NCBI GenBank assembly: GCA_965249185.1
Contig: CBDFLS010000001.1
Coordinates: 448,207 to 512,206 of the forward strand
Direction of reading: 5' to 3'
DNA from: CBDFLS01 sp965249185
GTDB lineage: Bacteria; Chloroflexota; Dehalococcoidia; Lucifugimonadales; Australimonadaceae
Length of the DNA stretch: 64,000 bases
The position numbers and the translations under genes were made by a program. The notes beneath the pieces were generated by a model that was not told the DNA's origin, searched no databases, and was given only the letters and a program-made list of their open reading frames with translations. Shown here one piece after another: positions 51,257 to 58,878 of this stretch (positions are counted from its first letter, which is position 1; each line of letters begins with the position of its first letter).

Positions 51257-51918
51257 CGGGCAACTCCTGTCGCTTGGATATTCACGTCCTGGTCCACGAG
51301 CATGAACGGGTACTTCCCCGTTGGGATCGGTATGAAAACCGCATAGGGGGCGGGCGGGTCATCGTTCGTTCGGAAGGTGATGGTGTAGACCACCGTTGCG
51401 GCCGTGGGCGCCGTGGTGGTGGCGTTGACCGCCGTGTCCCCATAACCGATCCGCACGGTGGTGGACGTGGCGGCCGCCGCCAACGGATGCCCTTGTAGGG
51501 ACGTGATATAGAGGGTTTGGCCGGCGGGCACCACGTAGTCCGTGCCTTGGGGCGATTCGTAGGAGTCGTAGTAATCGGCGGTGACCGGCGAGGTGGAGTT
51601 GACCAGCGCGGTGACGCTGGGGAAGTCGCGTGTGGAGAGGCCCCCCACCTGCGCCGACGCCTGGAAACCGGCGAACACAAACACCGCCAGCACCACCGCC
51701 AGGCCGGCCCAGCTCGTCGGCAGGAAGCCTCGGACGCTCTTGCCCGTGATGAGCTGCCCCCAGTCGGCCATCATGGCGTCTATGAGCGCCACCAGCGTTA
51801 CCAGCACCCCGCCGGCCAGCACCGCCAGCCCGAGGGGGGTATCGTTCAGCGCCGAGAAGCCGAAGATGGAGAGCCAGAGCCACGCCAGCAGCGCGGCCAT
51901 GTGTGCGAGCGTGTTCAT
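51253..51918 (-). CDS. Membrane protein with extracellular beta domain
   Basis: The 221-residue protein has about three N-terminal helices (residues 5-23, 28-48, 69-88) and then a Thr-rich soluble domain (about residues 95-221) with GTDYVVPAGQTLYITSLQ and the ending GKYPFMLVDQDVNIQATGV. The layout is membrane anchor plus outward beta domain, like a small spike or adapter. No family recognised. It lies between the ATPase and lipoprotein genes in the operon. Confidence 0.55.
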   Translation of the reverse strand: MNTLAHMAALLAWLWLSIFGFSALNDTPLGLAVLAGGVLVTLVALIDAMMADWGQLITGKSVRGFLPTSWAGLAVVLAVFVFAGFQASAQVGGLSTRDFPSVTALVNSTSPVTADYYDSYESPQGTDYVVPAGQTLYITSLQGHPLAAAATSTTVRIGYGDTAVNATTTAPTAATVVYTITFRTNDDPPAPYAVFIPIPTGKYPFMLVDQDVNIQATGVAR

Positions 51919-51945
51919 TCGTCTGTCTCCTCCGTGAGCGCCTTA

Positions 51946-53028
51946 CTAAGCGGGAACGGGCGTTGCTTCCGTTGTGGGTTCTGCAAAGGTCTGCCCACCC
52001 TTCTTTACGATGCGATAATTGTGCTGCTCCAAGACTCCCGCAAGCTCGCCGGCCGTCATGCCCGGCTCGAATAGCTGCGCCTCGGTCAAGGGCCGGCGGA
52101 TGTTGAACGGCGTGGTCCTGCCGATCCACTGGGCCAGCACGTCATCCGCGTTCTGGGGCACGCTGGCCGTTGGGATCACAATGCCCGCCTCGACGCCTGA
52201 ATAGTCATCGTCGAAGCGGCGTATGAGCTTGCCGGTGTGCCCCTTGACCGCCCACTCGTTGATCACCTGGGCGAACCGCTGCTCCTGGTCCTGGTACGTG
52301 GGCGGGATGTACTCGTATCGGTCGTAGAGCCCGAAAACAGTGTTGACGTTCAGCAACTCCAGTGTCCAGTCCGCCTCCCAGAAGGGCGGTGGCCACGTCT
52401 TGCGCCAGAAGTTGCCGGTGACCTGCCCCCAGTAATCGTGAACGTAGAGCATGCACGAGCGGTTGTCCGGCTGGAGGTCGCACTCTATGAAATAGTCCAC
52501 CTGGATGAGCAGTTGATAGTCCACCACCTGGGGAAACTGCGTCGTGAGCAGCACGTCCAGGCGTTGCTTCCGTAGCTGCGTAAGGTACTGGGAGAGCCCG
52601 ACGTTATAGCGGCTCATGGACCGGCGGGACGAGGCGAACGACTGAATCTCGTCGATGCACATCAACCCATCCTTCACCTGCCCCATGTACCGGGGGTCCG
52701 TCACGGCGTCGAGTATGAAGGGGTCGGCGAAGTCGGCGATCTCGTTCCAGTAATTCGTGTAGATGCTCAGGCGCTTTTGGGATTTGGCGTATCGCGCCTT
52801 CATGATCTTGGAGAGCACCGTCAGCGTGAGTGTTTTGCCACGCCCGCGCCTGGCGAACATGAGCCCCACCGTTGGCGATCCGCCGCCGCCCTGCGCCCCC
52901 AGTTCCTCGGGGCGCCAGAGCGCCTTCACTGGATCGTCGGTGCCGGTTGCAAGGCTGGGCGGCCTGCTCGTATGGAACCGGGACATCATCGCGGCGCCCG
53001 TTGGCATCCGGCTCAGGGCCGTGCTCAT
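51946..53028 (-). CDS. Zot/FtsK-like P-loop ATPase
   Basis: The 360-residue protein has a Walker A LMFARRGRGKTLTL (residues 56-69), Walker B GLMCIDEIQSF (121-131) and a sensor-like VLLTTQFPQVVD (159-170), the order of Zot- and HerA/FtsK-type morphogenesis or packaging ATPases. SYRYNVGLSQYLTQLRKQ-like sequence between them is similar to Zot. No transmembrane helix is visible, unlike most inovirus Zot proteins. It starts in an ATGA overlap with the preceding gene. In viruses such ATPases drive DNA packaging or filament assembly; here this is inference. Confidence 0.75.
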   Translation of the reverse strand: MSTALSRMPTGAAMMSRFHTSRPPSLATGTDDPVKALWRPEELGAQGGGGSPTVGLMFARRGRGKTLTLTVLSKIMKARYAKSQKRLSIYTNYWNEIADFADPFILDAVTDPRYMGQVKDGLMCIDEIQSFASSRRSMSRYNVGLSQYLTQLRKQRLDVLLTTQFPQVVDYQLLIQVDYFIECDLQPDNRSCMLYVHDYWGQVTGNFWRKTWPPPFWEADWTLELLNVNTVFGLYDRYEYIPPTYQDQEQRFAQVINEWAVKGHTGKLIRRFDDDYSGVEAGIVIPTASVPQNADDVLAQWIGRTTPFNIRRPLTEAQLFEPGMTAGELAGVLEQHNYRIVKKGGQTFAEPTTEATPVPA

Positions 53029-53492
53029 TCGGGGTTCCCCGGCCTGTTCGTCGGAGGCGGTGCCTGCGCCCGCACCCTATCGGACGCCGGGGTGCTCACG
53101 CGGCCAGACATGGCGAACTTCCGCGCCTCCCCGATGGCCACGGAGATCACCTGTTCGCGGCCAACCCCGCCGACGCTGTTTAGGACGGTGGCCTGGAAGT
53201 GCATGGACCGGAGCAGATCAACGTGCCCAGTCAACAGCCGTTGCTCGCTATTGAATATGCGGGTCCACCGCTGCGCCTTCGCCTCGTTGATATTCGTGCG
53301 CCCGCCCCAGTGGCCAATGTCCTCCGGCATCTCGGCGAGCTCGCGGCCCGGGTTCCACGAGGAGCCCGCCGGCCGCATGAATATCTCCTCTGTGGTGGGG
53401 ATGCTTCCCCGCTGCTCGTCCTCTTTTGTGCTTACCACCACCTCGGGCTCTGGTGGCTGCTCTACAGTCTCTGCCTTGGCCTTTGCTGTCAT
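53025..53492 (-). CDS. Hypothetical soluble protein of the virus-like module
   Basis: The 155-residue protein has a disordered, charged N terminus (EQPPEPEVVVSTKEDEQ), a middle with IFMRPAGSSWNPGRELAEMP and WTRIFNSEQRLLTGHVDLLR, and a Pro-rich end. It has no membrane helix or recognised motif. It ends by overlapping the ATPase start, so it may act with the ATPase. Confidence 0.5.
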   Translation of the reverse strand: MTAKAKAETVEQPPEPEVVVSTKEDEQRGSIPTTEEIFMRPAGSSWNPGRELAEMPEDIGHWGGRTNINEAKAQRWTRIFNSEQRLLTGHVDLLRSMHFQATVLNSVGGVGREQVISVAIGEARKFAMSGRVSTPASDRVRAQAPPPTNRPGNPE

Positions 53493-53494
53493 CG

Positions 53495-54220
53495 TTACCT
53501 CCCAGTCAGGGCGATGATGATAAAGAAGCCGATGCCGATGATGCTGAAGATGGCCATGAGGGGAATGCCGATGTCGAGCAGCGTGTCACGGAACGACTTG
53601 GGCAGCCGGTTCTCCTCGCGCCAGTCGCGTTGCTTCATCCATAGGTACAGGTGGTCCGAGCGATAAACCATCGGGGCGCTCGCCTCCGCGTTGGCCTGGT
53701 GCTCCTCCAGCTCCACGTAATCGGCGAGCAGGGGCTGTACCGAAACCGGCTCCAGGTGCGTCACCCCGTCCTCTATCCAGCGTCGGAATACCCATATGGG
53801 TTGGGGCTTGAATCGGCCTCCGAATAGCCAGCCCAGAGCGGCGAGCGGGAGAGTCCCGACGGGCACGGCGGCGGCGGGAATAACCACGCTCCAGACCCAG
53901 GAGTTGTACCACCAGAAGATCATGCTGCCCAGGATCGTGCCAATCAGACCTCCGATGAGGGCGGAGAAGATGCGCTTGGTGTTGTACGACGTGGGGCCGT
54001 ACATCCCCCGGGTGGCCGTGGCCTTCAGCAGTTCGTCCCTGGGCACCGACGCTATCCATGTGTGCGGATGGTCCACGATGTAGACGGTATCTCGGATGAC
54101 CTTCGGTGGCTTCGCCCGCCTCTCTTGTCCCGCCCTCCGTGTGAACCAGCCGCGGAGATTAGCCCTTAGCGCTTGTAGAAGCCCCGCCGAAGTGAGCCTG
54201 AGTCGTAGGGTGCGCTGCAT
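53495..54220 (-). CDS. Three-helix membrane protein of the virus-like module
   Basis: The 241-residue protein starts with a basic segment (RLTSAGLLQALRANLRGWFT) and has two adjacent helices at about residues 88-135 (ALIGGLIGTILGSMIFWWY and VVIPAAAVPVGTLPLAALG) and one at the C terminus (IPLMAIFSIIGIGFFIIIAL). The segment between is soluble. No family recognised; the two-base gap to the next gene marks it as part of the operon. Confidence 0.55.
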   Translation of the reverse strand: MQRTLRLRLTSAGLLQALRANLRGWFTRRAGQERRAKPPKVIRDTVYIVDHPHTWIASVPRDELLKATATRGMYGPTSYNTKRIFSALIGGLIGTILGSMIFWWYNSWVWSVVIPAAAVPVGTLPLAALGWLFGGRFKPQPIWVFRRWIEDGVTHLEPVSVQPLLADYVELEEHQANAEASAPMVYRSDHLYLWMKQRDWREENRLPKSFRDTLLDIGIPLMAIFSIIGIGFFIIIALTGR

Positions 54221-54229
54221 CCGTTTCCC

Positions 54230-54721
54230 CTATCCTGCCGCCGGGCCGCCGCCCAGCCCCGACGTGATGAGAATAAAGCCGATGATGCCCAGGCCGACCA
54301 TCGCGGCGATCATCAGGGCGTTGAACCACATTCGGGTCGTCTCGGTGCGCTGCGTCGCCTCGGCGGCGCCCAGGTCCACATCGGCGAGCGTCACCTGGTG
54401 GGCCACCTTCACTTCGAGTTGCGTCAAGGCCGGCTGCGCGGGGCCCTCGGGCATCATCGGGACTATCGTGTTGTCCTCGATGACGACGACCCGCCGGGAC
54501 GAGGTTAAGTCCTCGTATGGCACTGGAGCCAGATCATATGAGGCCAGGTCGGCCACCGAGTCCACCAGGACGGGCTTGTTCGGTGCGAAAACGCGGTTCC
54601 TGGAGATGGTGTGGGCCTGGCGGTCGTGGTGGTTCTCCACCCACTTGTCCCTGATCTTCCCATTCCGAAACCGGAACCGCCCGCTTATATCAACGTACAC
54701 GAGCTGTACTGATTGTCCCAT
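54230..54721 (-). CDS. C-tail-anchored protein of the virus-like module
   Basis: The ATG at 54721 is chosen; the open frame upstream is coding noise over the regulator gene. The 163-residue protein has a beta-rich N-terminal region (VQLVYVDISGRFRFRNGK), a Pro-rich middle and a single C-terminal helix (ALMIAAMVGLGIIGFILI) followed by GLGGGPAAG. It overlaps the 3' end of the regulator gene. No family recognised. Confidence 0.5.
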   Translation of the reverse strand: MGQSVQLVYVDISGRFRFRNGKIRDKWVENHHDRQAHTISRNRVFAPNKPVLVDSVADLASYDLAPVPYEDLTSSRRVVVIEDNTIVPMMPEGPAQPALTQLEVKVAHQVTLADVDLGAAEATQRTETTRMWFNALMIAAMVGLGIIGFILITSGLGGGPAAG

Positions 54722-55121
54722 GCTTCCTTTCCTTTTCGGCGCCAATCCGCCGCTCGACTTCGGCCTCCCATGCCGGCCAGTAAGCCTTCCCATTGAAGTT
54801 GATGATGTCCAGCTTCCCCGCTGTGTGAAGGACGAGTAGGTGGAGCACCCTGACCATATAGGCCTGGGATGGCCTGGAATCACCTGACAGCCACCTATAG
54901 ATGGTAGAAAACTGGGGCAAGGACAGAAACTTTGCGAATTGATAGGTGGATAGGCCGATCAGGTCTCGAATGGTGACGAGGGTATGGGTCGAGATGGCAT
55001 GGGAGGCGTACTTAGACGCCTGGAGCTGTCCATTGACGACCCGGTGCCAACTCCCGGCTCCGGCAGGCGCCGAGTCCGGGAACACGGCGACAGTCCGCTC
55101 CGTCAACGCCTCATTCGACAT
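54690..55121 (-). CDS. HTH regulator of the virus-like module
   Basis: The 143-residue protein has a Cro/XRE-like helix-turn-helix: LVTIRDLIGLSTYQFAKFLS followed by TIYRWLSGDSRPS (about residues 47-84). It is the first gene of the left operon and lies next to a divergent intergenic region with repeated operator-like words, so it probably controls both operons, like a phage repressor. Confidence 0.7.
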   Translation of the reverse strand: MSNEALTERTVAVFPDSAPAGAGSWHRVVNGQLQASKYASHAISTHTLVTIRDLIGLSTYQFAKFLSLPQFSTIYRWLSGDSRPSQAYMVRVLHLLVLHTAGKLDIINFNGKAYWPAWEAEVERRIGAEKERKHGTISTARVR

Positions 55122-55145
55122 ATGCTTGTCCGCTTCTATTGTATG

Positions 55146-55199
55146 ACTGCCTAGTCACCACTTGGACTATACAACTGTTTGGTGACCGGCTCTTATAAT
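55146..55199. promoter_or_regulatory. Divergent control region with repeated operator words
   Basis: Two related words, ACTGCCTAGTCACC (55146-55159) and ACTGTTTGGTGACC (55174-55187), repeat with 28-bp spacing. GTCACCA (55154-55160) and TGGTGAC (55180-55186) also form an inverted repeat. A plus-strand TATAAT lies at 55194-55199, and a minus-strand TACAAT at 55143-55138. This fits a repressor-controlled divergent switch for the flanking HTH gene and the plus-strand operon. Confidence 0.55.
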
Positions 55200-55257
55200 A
55201 CAAAGGGGTAATCGAAATGCACAACATATAGCGCATACAAGACAGTCTTGTCCGCCA

Positions 55258-55509
55258 GTGGTAGTGGTGGCTACTATCGCTCGCATGGGCGCAGGTCACC
55301 TCACAGCAGCCCTTGGTCTGGTCCTCGCGATAGTGGCGGGGCTGCTCATCGTCACCTCGGTATCGAGTCTCCAGACGATGGGGGAGGCCGAGGCCGGGGC
55401 TATCGGCACGTTTTTCACCCACCTCACACCCATCTTCGTCTACATGGTCAGTGGCGTTCTCGCCTGCGGGACGCTCATCGCCACGGTGCTGCTGGTGACG
55501 CGCCGGTGA
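55258..55509 (+). CDS. Small double-hydrophobic coat-like protein 1
   Basis: The 83-residue protein (GTG start; ATG at 55285 possible) has a hydrophobic segment HLTAALGLVLAIVAGLLIV, a short polar middle (SSLQTMGEAEAGAIGTF), a second hydrophobic segment beginning THLTPIFVYMVSGVLACG, and ends in RR. The plan (signal-like helix, small polar loop, second helix, basic end) is that of inovirus major coat precursors and of spindle-virus coat proteins. It shares an L-T-P-x-x-x-Y pattern with the next gene and with the fibre protein. Confidence 0.55.
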   Translation: MVVVATIARMGAGHLTAALGLVLAIVAGLLIVTSVSSLQTMGEAEAGAIGTFFTHLTPIFVYMVSGVLACGTLIATVLLVTRR

Positions 55510-55588
55510 ACAGGACACATAGGGGTCGTCGTGGAGTGATCACCCACAGAACCCCCAATCTTGGTGTAGGAAGGAGGCAACACCTTTT

Positions 55589-55849
55589 ATGGGATCAATT
55601 AAGAACAGCATCATGGTCATCATCGCGGGGGTCATCACCTTTGTGGTGGGCCTGAGCCTGGCGAGCACCGTGCTCTCGCAGGCGGCTACTGCTGGGTCCG
55701 CAGCGACCATCGGGTCGTTTAGCGGAGCGCAGAGCTTGAACGACCTCACGCCGCTGCTGTACTACGCGATCATCATCTTCCTGGGGGTTTCGATGATGGC
55801 CGTGGGAGGCGCCGGTGTCAGCGGGAAAGGCCCCATGTCCAAGCGGTAA
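55589..55849 (+). CDS. Small double-hydrophobic coat-like protein 2
   Basis: A strong AAGGAGG precedes the ATG. The 86-residue protein has a signal-like N terminus (MGSIKNSIMVIIAGVITFVV, with possible cleavage after SQA at residue 32), then a small polar segment rich in Ala, Gly and Ser, the helix LNDLTPLLYYAIIIFLGVSM, and a basic tail GKGPMSKR. Size and charge pattern are like filamentous-phage major coat proteins. It has the best ribosome-binding site in the module, as expected for an abundant structural protein. Alternative: a holin-like protein. Confidence 0.55.
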   Translation: MGSIKNSIMVIIAGVITFVVGLSLASTVLSQAATAGSAATIGSFSGAQSLNDLTPLLYYAIIIFLGVSMMAVGGAGVSGKGPMSKR

Positions 55850-55967
55850 TCGGCCCATCGGGGCATGAGGGGCGTCGGACGGGCTTACCCGGCGCTCCCT
55901 CATGCCCCATCTTGGAAATGGCGGAGGCGGGGGAAAAATCCACATACCGCTGAATAGGGGGTAGAAG

Positions 55968-56069
55968 GTGCCAATTCGAAGGGTCAGAGTCAAGGCGGGT
56001 CACGGCCACAAGGCTTACACCCGTCGCGTGAGGGTGAAGGCAAAGCGGGCGACCAAGCGCCGCCGCTAG
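55968..56069 (+). CDS. 33-residue very basic protein
   Basis: The GTG-started frame encodes a peptide with about half Arg/Lys/His (VPIRRVRVKAGHGHKAYTRR at its start, RATKRRR at its end). Such protamine-like small proteins bind nucleic acid in virions. It sits right after the coat-like genes and nine bases before the next gene. The short length makes it less certain. Confidence 0.5.
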   Translation: MPIRRVRVKAGHGHKAYTRRVRVKAKRATKRRR

Positions 56070-56078
56070 AGGTGTCAT

Positions 56079-57581
56079 ATGCCGTTCCCGGCCCGATTCA
56101 GACTGACGCCAATCTCCGTGCTCGCGCTCATCGCCCTGGGCCTCGTGGCGTTCCGGCTCGCCCTGTCCCTGGGCTTCGACGGGTATCTCGGCGTTGATGG
56201 TGGCGCCTATCTCCTGGGCCGCAACGCGGTACTGGGGGATGAGCCCACCGGAGCCGGGTTCCCGAGGCCCCCATTCGCACCCGGATGGCTCCTGGTGCCG
56301 TTCACGAGTGCCTGGGGCGATGACGTGGGCTATAAGGTGTGGGCGTCGGTCTTTTCATCCGTTCCTATCCTCTTTGGCTCGTTTCTGCTCGCCACGCGCT
56401 TCCTCCGTCCGTGGATCGCGGTGGCGATGTGCGGCTTCCTGGCCTTCGATCTCCTCCACGCTGAGATGTTCGTCACTGGCGGTCTCCCGCTGGTGGCCTT
56501 CGGCCTGATAGCCGTGGCTCTGTGGGCAGTGGTGGGGCTGGCGGAGCATGGCTGGCGGAGGCGCGAGGCACTGACGCTGGCCGTCGCTCTTCCATCGGTC
56601 GCGTACGTGAATCAGACCAGCGCGGGCATCGCCGCAATAGCAATCCCCGCCCTGGTGCTCTTCTTGGTGCTCTGTGGCACCCCCGCCATACCGCTCTTGA
56701 AGCGCTTGGCGCTTCCCATCGGAGCTGGCGGCCTTCTGGCGCTGACGGCGCTGCCGTGGTATCTCTCCGTCGCCCCCGGCTCCTCGATACTCAGCTACCC
56801 AGGCCCGGTGGTCTACCTGAGCGGCTGGGGGTCCAGTGTGTGGCTCCAGTTCCTCATCGCCGTCCCGCTGGGAATCTTCGTATGGATGAAGGCCCCCAGG
56901 CCCGCCCTACGAGCGATTGGCGGCCTCGCCGTGCTCCACGGGACGCTCCTGTTGTTCCTGAGCGCTGATGAGACGGTCATCAACATCTTCTATCGCAGCC
57001 GGTACTTCGTCGCCATCCCGCTCTACATCTCGGCCGCGTGGGCCCTCTCCACCTACGCGCCCCGGTATTTCAGCCGGCGCGTGACCTACCCGCTGGGGGC
57101 GTACCTGCTCTCGTTCCTGATCATCGGGTCCATCTTCCAGTTCTATAACCAGTCGCGCTACTCGACGTTCATCACGCCCGACATGGTGCGGACCATCGAG
57201 CACCTGGAGGCCGGGGCCCCGGCTGGGCACGTCATCACCAATAACTTCTCGCAGGCGCTTTGGGTGGCGGGGCTGACCCGCCTGCCGGTCCACTACACAT
57301 TCACCTGGGAGCCGCCGAGGGCGTTCACCGAGTCGGACAAGGACGTGCGCTGCGTTCTGGGCTGGGTTCCCGAGTGCGACGTTGCGGGGGCGGCGGGCAG
57401 GCTCGACGCCTCTTACGTCCTGATAGACACACGCTGGCCGTTGCCGTTCGGCAAGAGCTGGACCATCTACGGGGCGCCCTACGAGGAGCCGGAGCGCATC
57501 TGGGCGCTGACGGCGGCGGCGCCGTGGCTGACGCCTGAGTATTCGGCGGGCTCCGTCCGCCTATGGAGGGTGAAGCTATGA
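56079..57581 (+). CDS. GT-C-type glycosyltransferase-like membrane protein
   Basis: The 500-residue protein has about ten or eleven helices. Residues 30-70 carry an extracytoplasmic loop with GYLGVDGGAYLLGRNAVLGD, where the Asp in the first loop is the typical catalytic acid of GT-C (ArnT/PMT-like) enzymes. After the last helix there is a soluble C-terminal domain (about residues 365-500) with PAGHVITNNFSQALWVAGL. GT-C enzymes use lipid-linked sugars on the outer face of the membrane. The product likely glycosylates module surface proteins; substrate unknown. Confidence 0.65.
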   Translation: MPFPARFRLTPISVLALIALGLVAFRLALSLGFDGYLGVDGGAYLLGRNAVLGDEPTGAGFPRPPFAPGWLLVPFTSAWGDDVGYKVWASVFSSVPILFGSFLLATRFLRPWIAVAMCGFLAFDLLHAEMFVTGGLPLVAFGLIAVALWAVVGLAEHGWRRREALTLAVALPSVAYVNQTSAGIAAIAIPALVLFLVLCGTPAIPLLKRLALPIGAGGLLALTALPWYLSVAPGSSILSYPGPVVYLSGWGSSVWLQFLIAVPLGIFVWMKAPRPALRAIGGLAVLHGTLLLFLSADETVINIFYRSRYFVAIPLYISAAWALSTYAPRYFSRRVTYPLGAYLLSFLIIGSIFQFYNQSRYSTFITPDMVRTIEHLEAGAPAGHVITNNFSQALWVAGLTRLPVHYTFTWEPPRAFTESDKDVRCVLGWVPECDVAGAAGRLDASYVLIDTRWPLPFGKSWTIYGAPYEEPERIWALTAAAPWLTPEYSAGSVRLWRVKL

Positions 57582-57793
57582 GACCTCAGTCTATAAAGAA
57601 GCGCCCCAGGCCGTCCGACTCCCGCGCGAGTCAGCGGGCGAAGCGGCCGGACAGGCGCTTGAAGGCTCGCATCCGGCGGCCCCGCGAGCGCCGAATGCAC
57701 GACGAGTGGGAGCGTGTGTTCCGTGCCGGGATGGGGGCCACGGTGGTGATCATCGGTGGGAAGGCGCTGGCGAACGCCGCTAGCAAAGCATGA
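57578..57793 (+). CDS. Basic protein with C-terminal hydrophobic segment
   Basis: The 71-residue frame overlaps the preceding stop by ATGA. Residues 1-45 are extremely Arg/Lys-rich (SIKKRPRPSDSRASQRAKRP), and a short hydrophobic segment follows (GMGATVVIIGGKALANAASK). It may tie nucleic acid to a membrane. It is the second small basic protein in this operon. Confidence 0.5.
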   Translation: MRPQSIKKRPRPSDSRASQRAKRPDRRLKARIRRPRERRMHDEWERVFRAGMGATVVIIGGKALANAASKA

Positions 57794-58878
57794 CAACCCT
57801 ATCTTCCCGCTTGCCACTCCGCCTGCGCCTTGGGAGCACGGCCACGATGCGCCTGCTCTCACGCATTGTGCTGGGCGGCGCGATCAGCACTTCCTTTTTC
57901 GTTCCGCACTACGCCCATTGGATGTTCGGCCTCTCCATCGGACTGCTGGCGCTCTCCATCGCCATCGGCGAGCCAAGGATGCCGCGCCGTGCCCCTCTGG
58001 TAGCCGTGGGAGTGATTACGGTGAGCATGGTGGCGGCGGTGCCCCTGAGCATCATCAACGGCGGCTTCTGGCCGGGCACAACGATCCTGGCCTTCTGGAT
58101 GGTGCTCATGGCGGGTCTGTTCGCCGGGCCCGTCTCCTCCAGCATCCTGCCGATGCTCGTTTCTGCCTCGCTGGTCCAGGCGGCGGCCACAATCGCCCAG
58201 GGGCTCATCCACCACGGGCAGGGGCTCCGTCAGTACGGGTTGATGAGCAACCCGAACCCCGCCGCCGGGCTCATGGCGGTGGGCGCCATCTACCTATTGA
58301 CCACGAAGCGTTACCGCCCACTGGCCATCCCGCTACTGGTGGCGCTTCCTCTCAGCGGGTCCCGATGGGGCGTGGCGGTGGCCAGCGTGGTCCTGGTGGC
58401 GATGCTCGTGGCTCGCGCGGTTCCATGGAAGGCGTGGGTGGCCATCTTGGGGTGCAGCGTAGTACTCACCGTCCCATTCTGGGCGGACCTCGGCCACTCG
58501 TTACTGGGCAGGGGCACCGGCAGCGCCGAGCTGGGGGCTATCGCGGCGGTGGAGGCAGAGGCATTCACCCGCCTGTCCTCTAACGTCGCGCCCCAGCCGC
58601 TCCCCCGGGGCATCTCGTATCAGTACGGCGCCCATTCAGCGCCCGTTCGGGTCGGCATTGAGGGCGGGATACTCTCGGCGCTGGCCTGGCTTTTCCTCTC
58701 CGGGTATGCCATCTGGCGCGGGCATGGGGCCGTGCGCTGGCTCGCAATCGCGCTTTTGGGGCTCTCAATGCTCGACTACTACACCTGGCAGCCCTATCAG
58801 CTCTCGATGGTCTGGTGGCTCGTCATAGGCATCTCAGCGCGTAAGAATCGGAACATGGAGGCCCGTCATGGATCGTAG
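57790..58878 (+). CDS. O-antigen-ligase-like (Wzy/WaaL) membrane protein
   Basis: The 362-residue protein has about ten helices, a loop with LPLSGSRWGVAVASVVL (the SGSR pattern of Wzy_C/WaaL proteins) and a large outer loop near residues 235-290 with RLSSNVAPQPLPRGISY and a His/Arg-bearing HSAPVRVGIEGGILS. The family transfers polymerised glycans from lipid carriers to acceptors. It lies in the same operon as the GT-C-like gene and overlaps the fibre gene start. Confidence 0.6.
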   Translation: MTTLSSRLPLRLRLGSTATMRLLSRIVLGGAISTSFFVPHYAHWMFGLSIGLLALSIAIGEPRMPRRAPLVAVGVITVSMVAAVPLSIINGGFWPGTTILAFWMVLMAGLFAGPVSSSILPMLVSASLVQAAATIAQGLIHHGQGLRQYGLMSNPNPAAGLMAVGAIYLLTTKRYRPLAIPLLVALPLSGSRWGVAVASVVLVAMLVARAVPWKAWVAILGCSVVLTVPFWADLGHSLLGRGTGSAELGAIAAVEAEAFTRLSSNVAPQPLPRGISYQYGAHSAPVRVGIEGGILSALAWLFLSGYAIWRGHGAVRWLAIALLGLSMLDYYTWQPYQLSMVWWLVIGISARKNRNMEARHGS

